From Glandiceps talaboti (lineage: Eukaryota; Hemichordata; Enteropneusta; Spengelidae), in contig NC_135558.1 of NCBI RefSeq assembly GCF_964340395.1, positions 8,653,501-8,717,500 of the forward strand: a stretch of DNA of 64,000 nt, read 5' to 3'. The position numbers and the translations under genes are program-made. The stretch's first letter is position 1, and the number at the start of each line of letters is the position of its first letter. This document shows positions 10,165 through 22,500 of the stretch, piece after piece. The notes beneath the pieces were generated by a model. That model was given only the letters and a program-made list of their open reading frames with translations, did no database searches and was not told where the DNA came from.

Positions 10165-12432
10165 CTAGGGGAGAGCAGTGCATTAAATCATTAATTCCTA
10201 TCACACATTTGAGAGTTTTCAATTGATTAGCTCTTTATTATTTGTACATTGTGACATAAAATATGTTTCTAGTATAGAAAAGTTTATATCTTAATCATCA
10301 TCATATTTGATAGTGACACATTGTGTTAAAATTGCCTATTCTGGTAGAAAGGTTTTAAACTCTTCCAAATACTTTATTTTACTGTAGAATAAAATCAATG
10401 CATGTGAAAGAATGTTATTGAGAAAGAGATTAGTTGGAAGTTACTGATACAGCGGTTGTGCATCTTATTGTTCTCATCGTACACAATGTGGGTGGTGACT
10501 GCACGCGCAAATTCAAATTTCTGTCAGAACCGAGCACTCAGAAGAGTTGGTGGTATTTTACTAATTTCCAAATCTCCTATCATTTGTTGCAAAAATTTGA
10601 AGACAGACTCACATAACTGAGGTATTGTTGCTGTCAGACACATAAAAAACATCACATGGGTGCGAGTTTTTCGTGATAAAAAACGCACTCACATAACTCA
10701 AGAAATGACATACCACGATCAAATGATAAACCATCAATTTTTTACTTCCTCAATACACTAACTTCTAGAGTGCACTCCTCATCAAATGTTCATCTAATGG
10801 TGGCATATTCATTGATCTCGTTGGTCATGTGGTGTTCAGTTGGGGCTGTGAGGCTTTAAACGCATATGAAATCGGTGATTTTGATGTTAATTTTGGCTTG
10901 TTACTGTGGATATGCCTATTTGAATGCCTAAAACTGTTCCAGCTGTGCACTTTGGACATGAAATATATTATGCATCACAGTGAAGGAGAAAATTGCCAAC
11001 AAGAACTAACTTTGATGTTTGAGAAGAAAGAAAAAACACGTAGAACATATTTAAAATGTCTGTTTACCCCTCACGATATATATTGTAGAATGTTCTGACT
11101 TCATGAATGGCAAATATAGCCTAAAATAATGTAAAATTTCATACATATATATCAATCTGAAGAAGACATTGTGTTCAACTTTTCACCTAACTTTCAAAGA
11201 AGTTAATTTTTGACAACTTTAAGAAATACCCCCCTCCAAATTTTGGATATTTTTTGAAGTTAATAGGTAAACAAGATATTACACAATTCATTTGAAAATA
11301 TAGCTTAAGACATAAATGATAACCTTTTACAGTAAGGCACTACATGTTGTCAAAAGTGACAATAGCAAGCAAGCACCAACACCGTTTGCAAGATGATAAT
11401 TACATAAAAGCCGACATTTTGACCACATAAGCATCCCATTTCGCTTTGAATATATATTTTATACAAATTTGCCAATTTATACTTCAGTCATAGCAAAACG
11501 TTTTGATATATATGGACAAATTGAGACACTTTGTTCATTACTCTGACAAAACAAGTGTTCTGATCATCGCTTCTGGCTCATAGCAATGACAGAATGCCTG
11601 CAAATATACAAAATGTATGCCCAGCTACAACAGAAATAGAATGACCATGTGTTCCCACTGATAGCTAATATAATTTTGAGTGGAATTTTTTTCTGTATTA
11701 ATCATGGCAAATTGTAACAGCCTAGGTTTTTTCTGCCAGCCAATAAAATATTTTGAGCACATTTCCACAAAGTGTAGTTTTTTATTACAACATACATGTA
11801 CATGTAAATCATTGTTCAAGGAACAGTACAAGTGACAGTTTGTCATTTGATATCAATCAAATTACAGGAAGTACGTTCAAACCTGGGAAAACACTGACAA
11901 TTTTCTTTTCACTTTAATTCTTCAATCAATTAAATCAGTTAACATTAACAATTCTATATTTCTTAGTTTCCTTTCTCAACAAAATATCCCACAAACAATA
12001 TTATTTCAGTATGTGTTTAATTTACTTCTGTCAAAGTGAACTTTTTTCCACCTTAACATACAATTTTAATTCATTAAAAGTACTGTTGATATTGACTGCA
12101 AATTGTATGTCTCAAACAATTCTCGATACCATAGATAGCATTTTACCTCAAACTAGAGGGTCAAAATAGAATAAGAAGGTTGACTCTCACGCGTGCCTAT
12201 ACTAACACATGTGAAGTGCATGGAGCGGAAGTTATGGTATCGACCAAGAAATCAAATGTTCGTTATTTTAATATGAGGTGCCTAGGCAGTAATGTTCTAT
12301 TTCAGGTCCCGAGAATTTAATGCTAGGCTATTACCAGCAGATACACATGTAACTAACTATAAAACATTAATTTTGTTTATTGAACACTTGAAACAAGACT
12401 CAGACATCTGATATCTTTGACAAATCAATTAC
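10165..12432 (-). other. TRAF-like gene intron 3
   Basis: This is a 2.27-kb intron. The translation passes from KDYE to DHII with zinc finger 1 completed, so no exon is missing. An 89-codon plus-strand frame at 10829-11098 has no recognisable domain. A short hairpin (GTGCGAGTTTTT / AAAAAACGCAC) lies near 10660-10690. No other structure was seen. Confidence 0.75.
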
Positions 12433-12531
12433 CTCATAATCTTTGAAGGCACCTTCCCAATCACATCCATCATTAATACACCGCACTTTGATCAATCTTA
12501 ATTCACGTTGGATAGCTTTATCTGGAAAGAC
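12433..12531 (-). CDS. TRAF-family adaptor, exon 3 (RING to zinc-finger linker and finger 1)
   Basis: The minus-strand acceptor TTTCTCTTTCAG and donor GTAATT bound a 99-nt, phase-0 exon encoding VFPDKAIQRELRLIKVRC then INDGCDWEGAFKDYE (residues 75-107). 'xFPDxAxxREl...V.C.NDGC.W.G...(D/E)YE' is the hallmark segment directly after the RING in TRAF2/3/5-type proteins. Cys92 and Cys97 begin the first TRAF zinc finger, finished in the next exon by His109 and Cys113. Confidence 0.94.
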
Positions 12532-13124
12532 CTGAAAGAGAAATTGTGTCATGTGTTAACTACATATTGTTGAAAAACAAGACTATAAGAGTGTAATATA
12601 CAGTATAATCAGTAGTGTAATAAACCTGACAATATATCTCAGATTTTGTAGAATTATGGAATTATGTAGGCTTGAACAAATATCTCAGTGTTAGGGAATC
12701 TTTAAGTTTTGGAATGACTGTGATATTTGTAGGAGGACCAACACCCTAAAGAAAATAATGAAAATACACTATTTTAAGCTTTACTTTTTAATTTTAGTAT
12801 TTAGAACTCAAGTAGGAATTAAAAGAATAACATGCCATCCCTACAAAATTATGAATATTTTTCTTTCAATTGTCTGACTTTAACTAATAAGCATACTTCA
12901 GTTTAGATACTGGACTATACTTTTCCTATAAGGATAAGTTTGTACACATAGTATTATTACATATTACCCATTCTCTACAACTGCTTTTTCTCCCTTATAT
13001 AATATCTTTAGTCAACAACAAACAAAAAACAACCTTCAAACCTAGGAGATGTGCATTTCATGCATCTCTTGACAATTTAGTGAAACTGTAGCTAAATGTT
13101 TAAAAATTTTCAAATGGCATTTAA

Positions 13125-13724
13125 TATAGGGAAGAAATGTATTAATCACCATCTTAGTTTCCGTACGGCGACAATCCCAAGTACCCGGATGCAAGAGGGA
13201 CTAACCCAGAAGCGAGTCATTGTCAGCCATATGTTACAGTGGTAACATCGTCCGAGAAATCGTTGCGTTCAGAGTGTCATTATTCATAGAATTGTTGTTT
13301 TCGAGTGAAAACCCGTCTTGAATTAGTATAACTCTAACAACTAAAGACATGTCAAGTTATATTTTGAAAGTTATATCACTAGTTTGAGACGATTTTCTCA
13401 CATACAATCAAGGCTTACTTGGACTTGGACCTTACTCCACTTCAGCAGGAAGTTTAGCCAGTCCGATAATTCTTTCTGGTTTAGTTTACAACACTTTTGA
13501 TCCCGCAGATTTTGTTGTTGTGATGTAAAGAAATAAAAAAAAGATCACTTCAACCATTTTGTTGTGTTTTCTTTGTGAAAGGTAATAGAACATGAACGAG
13601 TGTTACCACTGTAACATATGGCTGACAATGACTCGCTTCCGGGTTAGTCCCTCTTGCATCCGGGTACTTGGGATTGTCGCCGTACGAAAACTAAGATGGC
13701 GATTAATACATTTCTTTCCTATAG
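13125..13724. mobile_element. Young MITE/foldback element with about 123-bp inverted repeats
   Basis: The left arm 13125-13247 and the inverse of 13601-13724 agree at all but about four positions. Shared words include CCGTACGGCGACAATCCCAA, GTACCCGGATGCAAGAGGGA and AGTCATTGTCAGCCATATGT. The arms are GC-richer than the surroundings. The interior of about 350 bp has no open frame of note. Both ends border TATA-containing sequence (AATATAGGGAAG on the left, CTTTCCTATAGC on the right), so a short AT target duplication is possible but not resolvable. The high arm identity suggests recent insertion or ongoing arm homogenisation. It lies in TRAF intron 2. Confidence 0.85.
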
Positions 13725-16700
13725 CACAACTGTTAAGTTGTTCATGTTGAGACTGTGAGAGACATCAGCTTGCACTGTTGCAGTTATCATGGTTTATAGG
13801 GATTTACTAATTTGCATTTTATGCATAATATTTTGGTCCAAAAAGCACACTAATTGAATAAGGTGTTGCTATGGTTGCAGTCAAGACTGCTATGGTTCTA
13901 TGCTTGTTTGTTAATGCACCTGGTCCTGTTATGACTGTTAATATATACTTCAAAACACACCCCAGGAACAAGCATCCTACCAAATATCACTTTCACTATC
14001 GGGATCTATCCCTACCTTCAATAAATAGTGTGCTTACAATGTTTCACATTATTTGAGTGTTTTTCAGATTACTGCAATATACCCTTTTGAAATATCAGTT
14101 TCATTCTTACCATATTATGCTATAAATATGTCCATATTTACATTGCATATCTGCTTAATGTTGATTCTTGCATATATGTCTACTTATTACTGTAACACTT
14201 ATATTTTAAATGATTGCGCAAATGTTTTAATTCAAAAGTGACTATATGGATGACAACTGGATGTTTATTTTGGATTTTTAATTCTTAACACAACACTATT
14301 ATGTTTTTATACTAGAGAAAACAATGTGAAACAATATATACCAAATCCTTGTTTGTATCTCAAAAAATTGCAAAATGTTTTTTTTAAAAATGTATGAAAT
14401 ATTTGTTAATGTACATACAGTAACAAACTTTTTTACTTTTTTAGATTTTTGTAATTTGTTGAGTTGCAATCACAGATTTGGTCAATGCTGTTTCACATGT
14501 TTTTTTTTTTTTTAAAGTATCGCCGTTTAAAGTTATAATGTAATGATTATGCCAACAAGTGATTGTCCCTATTTAAAATCTCGTCTTCAATATATCTTTT
14601 TGATATCTGGGAAAAGTCTCCTAACTGCCAAGTTTTCTATGACTCACACAATCTGAAGTTTATAAAAGTACATTGTAAGCTACCAGACTAGTGTACTTTG
14701 TTTGCCTTTTTTAATTTTCTGTTTATCTGAAATATTTTCCTAAGATTTTAACTTGATTTAAGGTGTGGGAAAAACTTTAAAAAAATGTTTGAGCAGTGAT
14801 TTCATGTCATGTATTTAGAAGATCATTATCTTAACACTATGCTACACTACATTAATGTGCATGCAGAAAACCATGTATAAATAATGAATTTGTAAAAAGT
14901 ACAATTTTGATATAATGGAAATACCTGTAACATTGTTAAATGATCAGTTTACCTGCATCACTTATTTGCAGTCAAATTGTTGGCAGAGAATTTGGACTGG
15001 TGAGGGCATACTTCTTATTGATTGAATTCAATCAGAATTTATGAAGCAACAAGTATATCAACTGAACACAAGTTACCAAGCATAAAATGCTGAGTTAGCT
15101 CAGGAATTAAATTGTGCTTCAAGAACTCAACTAATTGCACAACGTATGTGAATAAATTAGGAGCTCCTGTATTATGCCCGTTTTCTTTGCCTTATAGTGA
15201 CTGCAACAAAGAAATACTGAGAAATTAGATAGTTTACGGTTAGGGTGACACATGACATTATGTACAATCAAGTTCTGCTGTACATGTTATGTATACATGT
15301 GTGCAGCACATAAACTTCAAAACAGTTGCAAAAAGGGATTCAATTTGTGATACATGTATTAAAGGTGGAAATGATTATTTCTCATGTTTCTCATAACCCA
15401 ACTAACCCTACATTTCTTTGGTCCAAAAACATAACAAACTTGACACCCTTTATGGCCTGCAGATCAGGAAAATAACCAAACACTATAGATGGTGATACCA
15501 CAAGCACGCATAATCTTGACGAAACTTTTCTCACTTAAATCTTGGACTTTCAATATCAGTATGAATTTAAAATACCACCAACAAGTACATTCTTTTACTT
15601 TTTTCCACCCTTTTTCATTTTTTTAAAATAGACTGACTGACCCATTATATTTTTTACTTCAGGTGTTACAATGAGAAACATATAAATGAATAGATTCACC
15701 CTTATGTACACTGTACACTGTCATATTCCTGAAAAGAATTTACAATTGATTCTGCATGAATGCAGGAAAACACCAGATGAATGCATTTGTATATATAAGT
15801 AGTGCCTCTCTTCCTAAAAACGCTCTCTTGAAGCTTTCAATTAACAACAAATCAGTGAAACTCTGACTGCATGGTTAGTGAATGAGTCACCTACAACCAA
15901 TTTACAGTGATCGTGACACCAATTTTATGTTTAAATATATAGTCATGCTTATATTCATCTAATTTGATAGTTAGTACTAGCAGTATTCTTTAAAGTCTGG
16001 TAAATGATGTGATAAATTACTTCTATGTGAAGTTATTAAATTTTGAGAAAAAACTACATTTACTTAAAAAGAGTGGTAGTTCACATTATGCAAGTATGAA
16101 ATGCAGTGGAGGAAAAATTAGTATGGTGATAAAAAAGTCATGATATGTTATTTATTATTTTATACAGGGATGGTGATAACCTTTTGTTTAAGTTATTTAT
16201 AGCCATTTGTAACTACGTATACATAAATTAAGCTGAGGTAAAGACGTGACCAAAATATAATGACACATCATTTTTGAATAAAGAATACCTGTTCCGAAAA
16301 CTATTCAATTTTAAAAATCCCATAACAATCTTAAATGTTGCATTAAAGTTTTATCATTTTTTGAATGCAGTATGTCAAAAAATGTATGCACCACATCAAT
16401 TTAACACAGTGACTATAACAGTTAGTACCCAACAGCTTACTAAATTTGTGAAGTCCTTGAAAATAAATGTATACAGCGCCCTCTATGGCTCCTTCCCATT
16501 TGCCTTTTGTCTTTTGTCTACAGACATGCTTGCTTCTCAGCAAAAAAAACAAATCCTTATTTGTTTGATTCATTATAATATATCCTACTTGACATTGTGA
16601 TGCTTCTCTCTGAAGAGCCACTTCCATGTTTTAAACAGATATTTCAATCACATGATTTTATTAATAATCCAAGGGGACATACATATTCATGACAATTTAA

Positions 16701-16900
16701 CCCGTGGTGTGTTCAATCCTTTCAAATTTGAAAGCGTTACAAATGAAGTAAAGCAATGATAATATTGTAGACATATCTACATAAAAACATATATTTTAAA
16801 ACTTACTCTAACATTAATATATTACATTAAGTAAGCCAACATATATATACCCCTCCCAAGATACATTTCTCTGAATATCCTACCTTCTTATGGTATAAAT

Positions 16901-16902
16901 AA

Positions 16903-16992
<90 letters not shown>
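16901..16992. repeat. (CA)n microsatellite, about 45 units
   Basis: An uninterrupted CA/TG dinucleotide run. In the sense direction of the TRAF-like gene it is a (TG)n tract beginning about 50 nt after the 5' splice site of exon 2. Confidence 0.97.
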
Positions 16993-16993
<1 letters not shown>

Positions 16994-17041
16994 CCCCTTC
17001 CTGTCTATCATTGTCATGATTGAAATTGTGATAATAATTAC

Positions 17042-17120
17042 CTGACTAGTTGTAATAAGACTTTCTGGTTCATCTCCATATTCTTCGCCACACTCAACAC
17101 ATACATGATGGCCTGGTTGG
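17042..17120 (-). CDS. TRAF-family adaptor, exon 2 (second half of the RING finger)
   Basis: The minus-strand acceptor ATTATTTCATCAG and donor GTAATT bound a 79-nt exon. Its first base completes a Ser codon split with exon 1 (AG+C), then 26 codons follow: QPGHHVCVECGEEYGDEPES then LITTSQ (residues 49-74). Cys55-x2-Cys58 supplies the last zinc-ligand pair of the RING begun in exon 1. The acidic stretch after it resembles the extended RING-to-finger linker of TRAF2-type proteins. It ends in phase 0, matching exon 3. Confidence 0.88.
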
Positions 17121-18792
17121 CTGATGAAATAATGTAAATTTGTGAAAAATAACTTTTGATAAAGTCAACATTTCATGTACATACAGCGCTGTACCATAGT
17201 CTAGTTCTAATTTTTAATACCGAGTCTCAGATGAGTCACTTCCATTTCTATATACAGATTTTTCAGTTTCATGATGATGTGGCAAACATTTTAACTTTGG
17301 AAAATAAAATGGTAATTTAAAGATTTATGAAATCCCGACTGTGAAAGACTATAAAGAACCAATGCTCTCATTTAATAATCAGTTGTCATACTAATCCTTT
17401 AACCTGCACTGGCTGTAACCAGAGTACTATTTTTTTGATCAAACAACCTACAACATATACACTGAAAATTGTTAAAATAACAGTAACTTATATAAGACAT
17501 TCTACATGTTAGATGTAAATTTTATCTATAAGTACATGTAGTACATCACACTACTAACAGGTTAAAATCATTTTTGTATCTGTCCTCAAGTAAGCACATC
17601 ACCTACATGAAGTCATGTGAACGCAGTTATATATATAATGAAATTTCCTGTTTTGAATAAATATTGCTAATAATTACAGAACCCCTATGACCCCCAAGTG
17701 CTAGAGTGGGTACTAGCTCGCACTAGTGCTTTTGTTGTTTTGTGCTCAACTATAATATTTAACCTCTCTTGTGAAACTATGACTCCAGAGAACATGGTAT
17801 AAGCAGTCATAAAATCCTGTGAGTATGCTTCACATAATACTATTACCATAGGGATCAGTTAATCTGAAACAGAATATCGCCTAGGCTGACATAAATCTTA
17901 ACCATTGCTACTTTGTTTTGTATAATACTAGTATGCTCTTTTATTCTGTACATCCAAGGTCCATCAGCCCAAAACACAAATGTAGTTGCTTAAATGTTAA
18001 AGACAGGATACCGATATATAACTACAAATAGAATAGTAAGTAACTGGAAATGTTACAAATGAAAGTACGATAAAATTACATAAATTTCTCTACATCATTT
18101 CATTGTATGAAATGTAAATACAGCAAGACATTGAAGAATATCTACATTATCTGATGAAAGTAAATTGATGAATTTATCAGTAGTAAAATCTTGGTAAATA
18201 TTTAGTTCTCACAACATTAAAAAAGGAACAAACTAACAGAAAATGATATTCATCCTCTACCTGATGAAATCACATAGCTGATAAACCTCATACATCTTTC
18301 AATACCATGTTTCCTACTTTTTTTGTAATGGCATGAAAAAAACATTACATGTACATGTACTACTAAACACACAACAAATCATCACATTCCTCTATCATGC
18401 AACAGTTATTGTAAGATATTCCACTTGCATGATATATTAACACATCTGCCAACGAATCATAAATAAATTGTAGCAATGTTAGAAATATTTCTGTTGAATT
18501 TCAGGTTCACTAGTTTCCACTGTTCGTAGTGTTTGGTCACAATAAATTCATATGATGATGTGCAGCACATGCATGTGTAGGAAAAAGACATCTAACTTCC
18601 AAAGTGAATCAAATGATGAATCTGCTATAAACATGAAGATACATATTATATGGTTCGCTGTAACCTACTTTACCAAAAACAGTTTTGTAGACTTCAGTTG
18701 ATTGAGTGTATCATCTGACATTAGGAGACTATGTACACTGTACAATTGTACCTTTGTTTGACTAGATAGGATGCATGGTCATATATATTTAC
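17121..18792 (-). other. TRAF-like gene intron 1 (between coding exons)
   Basis: This 1.67-kb intron interrupts the RING finger between its sixth and seventh zinc ligands. No repeat or additional exon is evident. The sequence is AT-rich with scattered TACATGTA words. Confidence 0.75.
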
Positions 18793-18935
18793 CTTAGTAT
18801 CTCATCAATACATGATCTACAATATCTGTGTCCACAGTATGTCTGTACTGGGTCTTTTAAGATCAGATGACACAACGTACACAGGAACTTGAACTCTGGG
18901 GCTGTCAAAAATAGCTCCTTGCGATAGCCTGGCAT
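18793..18935 (-). CDS. TRAF-family adaptor, first coding exon (RING finger N-terminal half)
   Basis: The ATG at 18935 gives MPGYRKELFLTAPEFKFLCT followed by LCHLILKDPVQTYCGHRYCR and SCIDEIL. The RING ligands are C19-x2-C22-x11-C34-x-H36-x2-C39-x2-C42, completed by C55 and C58 in exon 2. In TRAFs this domain acts as a ubiquitin E3 (K63-chain) module at cytoplasmic receptor complexes. The donor is AAG|GTAAAT (phase 2). The exon probably begins at 18983, after TTTGATTTCAG, so about 48 nt of 5' UTR are spliced onto an upstream non-coding exon. The frame is open upstream of the ATG but contains no other ATG. The assembled five exons total 561 nt, 187 codons, without a stop. Orthology to a particular TRAF (2, 3 or 5-like) cannot be settled without the C-terminal half. 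Confidence 0.92.
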
Positions 18936-19342
18936 AGTAATTCTGATGGCAATCAGATACCAATATGATACACACAAATGCTGCTGAAATCAAAGGAAAA
19001 TTTGGATAATACCTATAAATTACTAATGTATATGGAAATTTTCAGCCACCATATATAATTAATACACATCAGAAAAATTCATGTTGTGACACATTAGCCT
19101 GTAGCATTTCTGTTTGTCACCAGAAAGAAAGTTGTACATGTACATATAATCATGTGATTCAAAGTGAGTGTACATGTTATTGTGTACAAGCTTCGTCATA
19201 CTTTTAAAACATATAAATATCATTTGAATCACAAATTAATCATATATGATGATGATTCATGTATAAATTGAATCAACTGGAAAATCAGATGGGGAACAGA
19301 AATAACAAGACACCATCATTTTAATTTGCATTAGTCATCAAC

Positions 19343-19985
19343 AAGGTTAAAATAGTGCAGTATTTCAAGTTTCTCGGTGTTTACATCTCAGCCGATCTGA
19401 AATGGGAAATCAATACTGATTATACTGTGAAGAAAGCACAGCAAAGATTGTTTTTCTCATGATGATTGAGAAGCTACTCCATGTCAGCCAGGGACTGTTG
19501 GTCAAGTTCTTCCAAGTGGTGATTGAAAATGTCCTGACACTGTCAATCATCGTTTGGTGTGGCAGTGCCACAGTCGATGACCGGAAACGCCCCAATCGAA
19601 TCGTTAACACTGCCAGTAGTATCATTGGGTGCCAACTTCCTTCTCTTAATGAGTTGTACAACGCTCAAGTAAAGGAAAGAGCTCAGTCAATTGTAAAAGA
19701 TGATTTCCATCTAGCACATAATTTACTCCAACTTATGCACTCAGACGAGCAGTACCATTCGATCAAATCAGGTTCTAATCGCACATTGTTTAGCTTTTAC
19801 CCAACTGCAGTCCGCACTCTTAATGAATGAATTTAAGTTCTCTGATAGTGCACCAATCTCGTATTAGGAGTCACAGAATATTGTTTTTGTAAATTTGTCA
19901 TTAATACACGCAAAATCAATGTACATTTCATTATATATGTACCAGTATTTATAATTATATATATGACAATAAAACACATACCATA
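19343..19985 (+). mobile_element. LINE 3' fragment (reverse transcriptase end plus 3' UTR)
   Basis: The plus strand encodes KVKIVQYFKFLGVYISADLK then WEINTDYTVKKAQQRLFF and a stop at about 19459. In the next frame follow LLVKFFQVVIENVLTLSI, VWCGSATVDDRKRPNRIVNT, SIIGCQLPSLNELYNAQVKE and a tail ending at 19830. The order 'FKFLGV.IS.DL.W..N....VKKAQQRL', then 'I.VWYG..T..DR..LQR.V.TA', then 'LP....IY' is the C-terminal part of L2/Rex1-like LINE ORF2. A frameshift and 5' truncation make it dead. The AATAAA at 19969-19974 and the short CATAT-rich tail after it mark the likely 3' end. It lies upstream of the first TRAF coding exon, on the opposite strand. Confidence 0.88.
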
Positions 19986-20011
19986 TCATATCATATTGTA
20001 CATTGTACCCA

Positions 20012-20440
20012 AAGGGCAATGCTACTCCAGGAAATAAAGGTGCATGTATTTTCATAAAGTTCTGGAGAGTCATTTTCATGATTTCACATCACATAAATTT
20101 CACATGCATGATTACCAAGAAACACCAAATTGAAGTCATGCTCACAGTTGTCCAATGTTTCTTCATGGGACTTTAATACATACGTATTAGATGTACACTG
20201 AATATTCACAACCTCTAAGTGCTTATTACCTTCAGAGAAATAGTTATAACTGTATATATCTGCTATTAATGTCCCACAAGGCAACAGTGGACCACTATGA
20301 GAATAATGAAAGTGAAATATAGTTTCAATTTGGTATTTCTTGGTAATTGGGTGAAATGTGATGTGACATCATGAAATGACTCTCCAAAACCCCGACTTTA
20401 TGAAAATAACTAGTTTATTCCCTGGCATGGCATTCCCCTA
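20012..20440. mobile_element. MITE-like element with about 135-bp diverged inverted repeats
   Basis: The left arm (from 20012: GGGCAATGCTACTCCAGGAA, then TTTTCATAAAGT...GGAGAGTCATTTTCATGAT, then ATTACCAAGAAACACCAAAT) is mirrored by the right arm ending at 20440 (inverse: GGGGAATGCCATGCCAGGGA, TTTTCATAAAGT, GGAGAGTCATTTCATGAT, ATTACCAAGAAATACCAAAT). By eye the arms are about 75-80 percent identical, so this is older than the 13.1-kb element. It has no coding capacity and no clear target duplication. Confidence 0.75.
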
Positions 20441-22080
20441 TGACCTGAAGCACATGTAATTGTAAATCATTCATTCTGAATACCTGTTTAAATTAATTAT
20501 AAATTTACCTTGTAAAACTTCTCATACACTCAGATTCATATGCCAATGTAACTAGTACAGTGTAAAAGATGTGGCATTAGCCAGCAATATTTTTTTGTAC
20601 AATATCACATACTTACATATAAAATGTAAAAAAAAAAAAAAAAACATAATCTAAAACAATATATCCAGAAATTAAAAGAAATATAAATACATTTACAATA
20701 CAGATAAAAACATATTAAAAAGATCCTATTAAAAGTTTTGTTAGGGAGTATGATGGCTTGAGGTACAAATGAATTTGAGTTTAAGCTTCACAAAAAAAAC
20801 CCCAAAAATGTTAAAATCTGAAGAAAAAAAAACTGCACAAATGTTACCTCTACTTCAAAAAGGAATTACCTCCTCTACTAATTACCTCTTTTACTGTTAC
20901 TGAAAGTATCTTTAAAAAATTACAATGATGCAAAATAATGGTTACCTCATCTTTACATGATCAGTTTACTCTTCTATAAATGTTCACGCTCAATATTAAA
21001 GTCCAACTACATGTAGGGTATTATTGTCGTAACTTATAATATTGAACATATGGATATTCCACGAAACTGTATGCAGTCCATACTATAACACGTGTACAAG
21101 CACAGACTGATGATGGCACGTCACGTGTACAAGCTGCAGTTGCTATGACATTATATATATGGTGACCCTAACGCAGCAATATCTTGTCATACTTATTACT
21201 ATTTCTGCCTTTATTAATCTGAATTACATTGTATTTGATTATTTTGTGATTTGTTGACTGTGGTACATTATTGTTTGTTCGCATTTGTCTCTAAAATGTG
21301 CATTTAATAGCATTGAGTTCAGAGTATGTTGTAAACAATACATGTACACATAAAATGACATTTGAACCCAATTCAGTTAAAGTGCAGGTCATGGGGCACT
21401 GCGCATGAATGATGACTTGCATGCAGAGTACGCCATTTTGGATTAATGTCCACACGCTGGTACAATGAGTCTGAAATTTTTCTGGAGGAAGTTGCAACAG
21501 GTGACTCATGTTATCACTGATATATATGGAGAGATGCAGAAGGTACTGGTGGATGACTTGGTGTATATATACCATGCAAACTACCATCACGATGTACTCC
21601 ATGTAAAAAAAATATGTGTCACACATTGACTGTTGAATTTGTAGCATGTTTGTGACTGGAACGCGCATGCGGTGAGTGCATAATTTCTGTACATTTATCA
21701 AAACTACCCTTATATTCAAACCTAAATCATGAACTTTGAATTCCTACCATGAATCAAATTCCAAGGCAGATATATACATATCCATATATCCATATACAGG
21801 TACATAATATACTAAGTCTTATATGCATGCACACAGTATTTGTGTATTTGGTGCTAAAACAAACTAATAAATATATAAACTGCAGTAATACTACTTAACA
21901 ACAAGCAGTCATTGGAGATGACTCAGTTCCCGGTATGGATGTTTACAGAAAATTGCTACCAGTCATGGTAGTGTGATCTATTAGATTAAATGAAATGTAG
22001 CACCAATGGCATTGTAGGACAACTGTATAATTGATTGAATATTTGGATACAAATCCCTGTTGTTATCATTGTGAAATACA
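20441..22080. other. Upstream flank of the TRAF-like gene; no gene called
   Basis: A 142-codon minus-strand frame at 21291-21719 shows no domain and no codon pattern I trust. At 21661-21669 there is an NRF1-like palindrome, CGCGCATGC, with a GGTGAGT word just after it on the plus strand. At 21434-21445 is a YY1-like motif (AAAATGGCG on the minus strand). These could mark a promoter region, but that is conjecture. A poly-A tract lies at 20629-20644. Confidence 0.35.
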
Positions 22081-22500
22081 CCACCGTTTGGCTGTTGCTA
22101 TGGGTGTGGTCATGGTTGCTAAGTATATTTGCATACATATTTAGAATGTTTACTCACTTGTCTATCTGATGTTGTTATTTGACCAAAATACACTGCCATA
22201 TATAAATTTTGGTTGTTACTATGGTCGTTGTCATTTTTGCAAAATGTTTAACAGAATATCTGCAGGATAACACTTCTACTAACATCTCACAAAGTTTTAA
22301 TCTCAAGTACTTTCTGAGACTTAAATTTTATTTACCAAACTTTACATTTTTACACCTAATTTGCATATCACTCAATAGATCATTATATGCTTGATATTTC
22401 TTCATCTATACACCCCCAGTTGCATCCCCATCAAATTTCAGTCCAATATGCTGAGTAGATTTGGAATTAAAGATTTTTGACAAAAAAGACATTTAAATTG
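22081..22500 (+). repeat. Dispersed repeat, copy 1 (GTTGCTATGGG / TTTGCATATCACT family)
   Basis: It shares a series of words with 26420-27250: CCACCGTTTGGCTGTTGCTA, GTGTGGTCATGGTTGCTA, ATTTTTACACCTAATTTGCA, TGCATCCCCATCAAATTTCA and TATGCTGAGTAGATTTGGA. It has no coding capacity. Families of this appearance, often ending in a CA repeat, are common in marine invertebrate genomes; I cannot name it. Confidence 0.7.

Larger units (their letters stand above)
12532..17041 (-). other. TRAF-like gene intron 2
   Basis: This is a 4.5-kb intron containing the young inverted-repeat element at 13125-13724 and a long (CA)n tract at 16901-16992. An open frame on each strand near 16274-16627 has no identifiable domain, and I regard both as chance. 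The rest is AT-rich sequence without recognisable features. Confidence 0.75.

Noticed and set aside
16274-16627. Overlapping frames of 108 and 94 codons on opposite strands
   Set aside because: They lie inside a TRAF intron. No domains, and only one of the two could be real at most.
21291-21719. 142-codon minus-strand frame
   Set aside because: No recognisable domain, unremarkable composition for AT-rich DNA and no splice or promoter support specific to it. Kept only as a possible chance frame.
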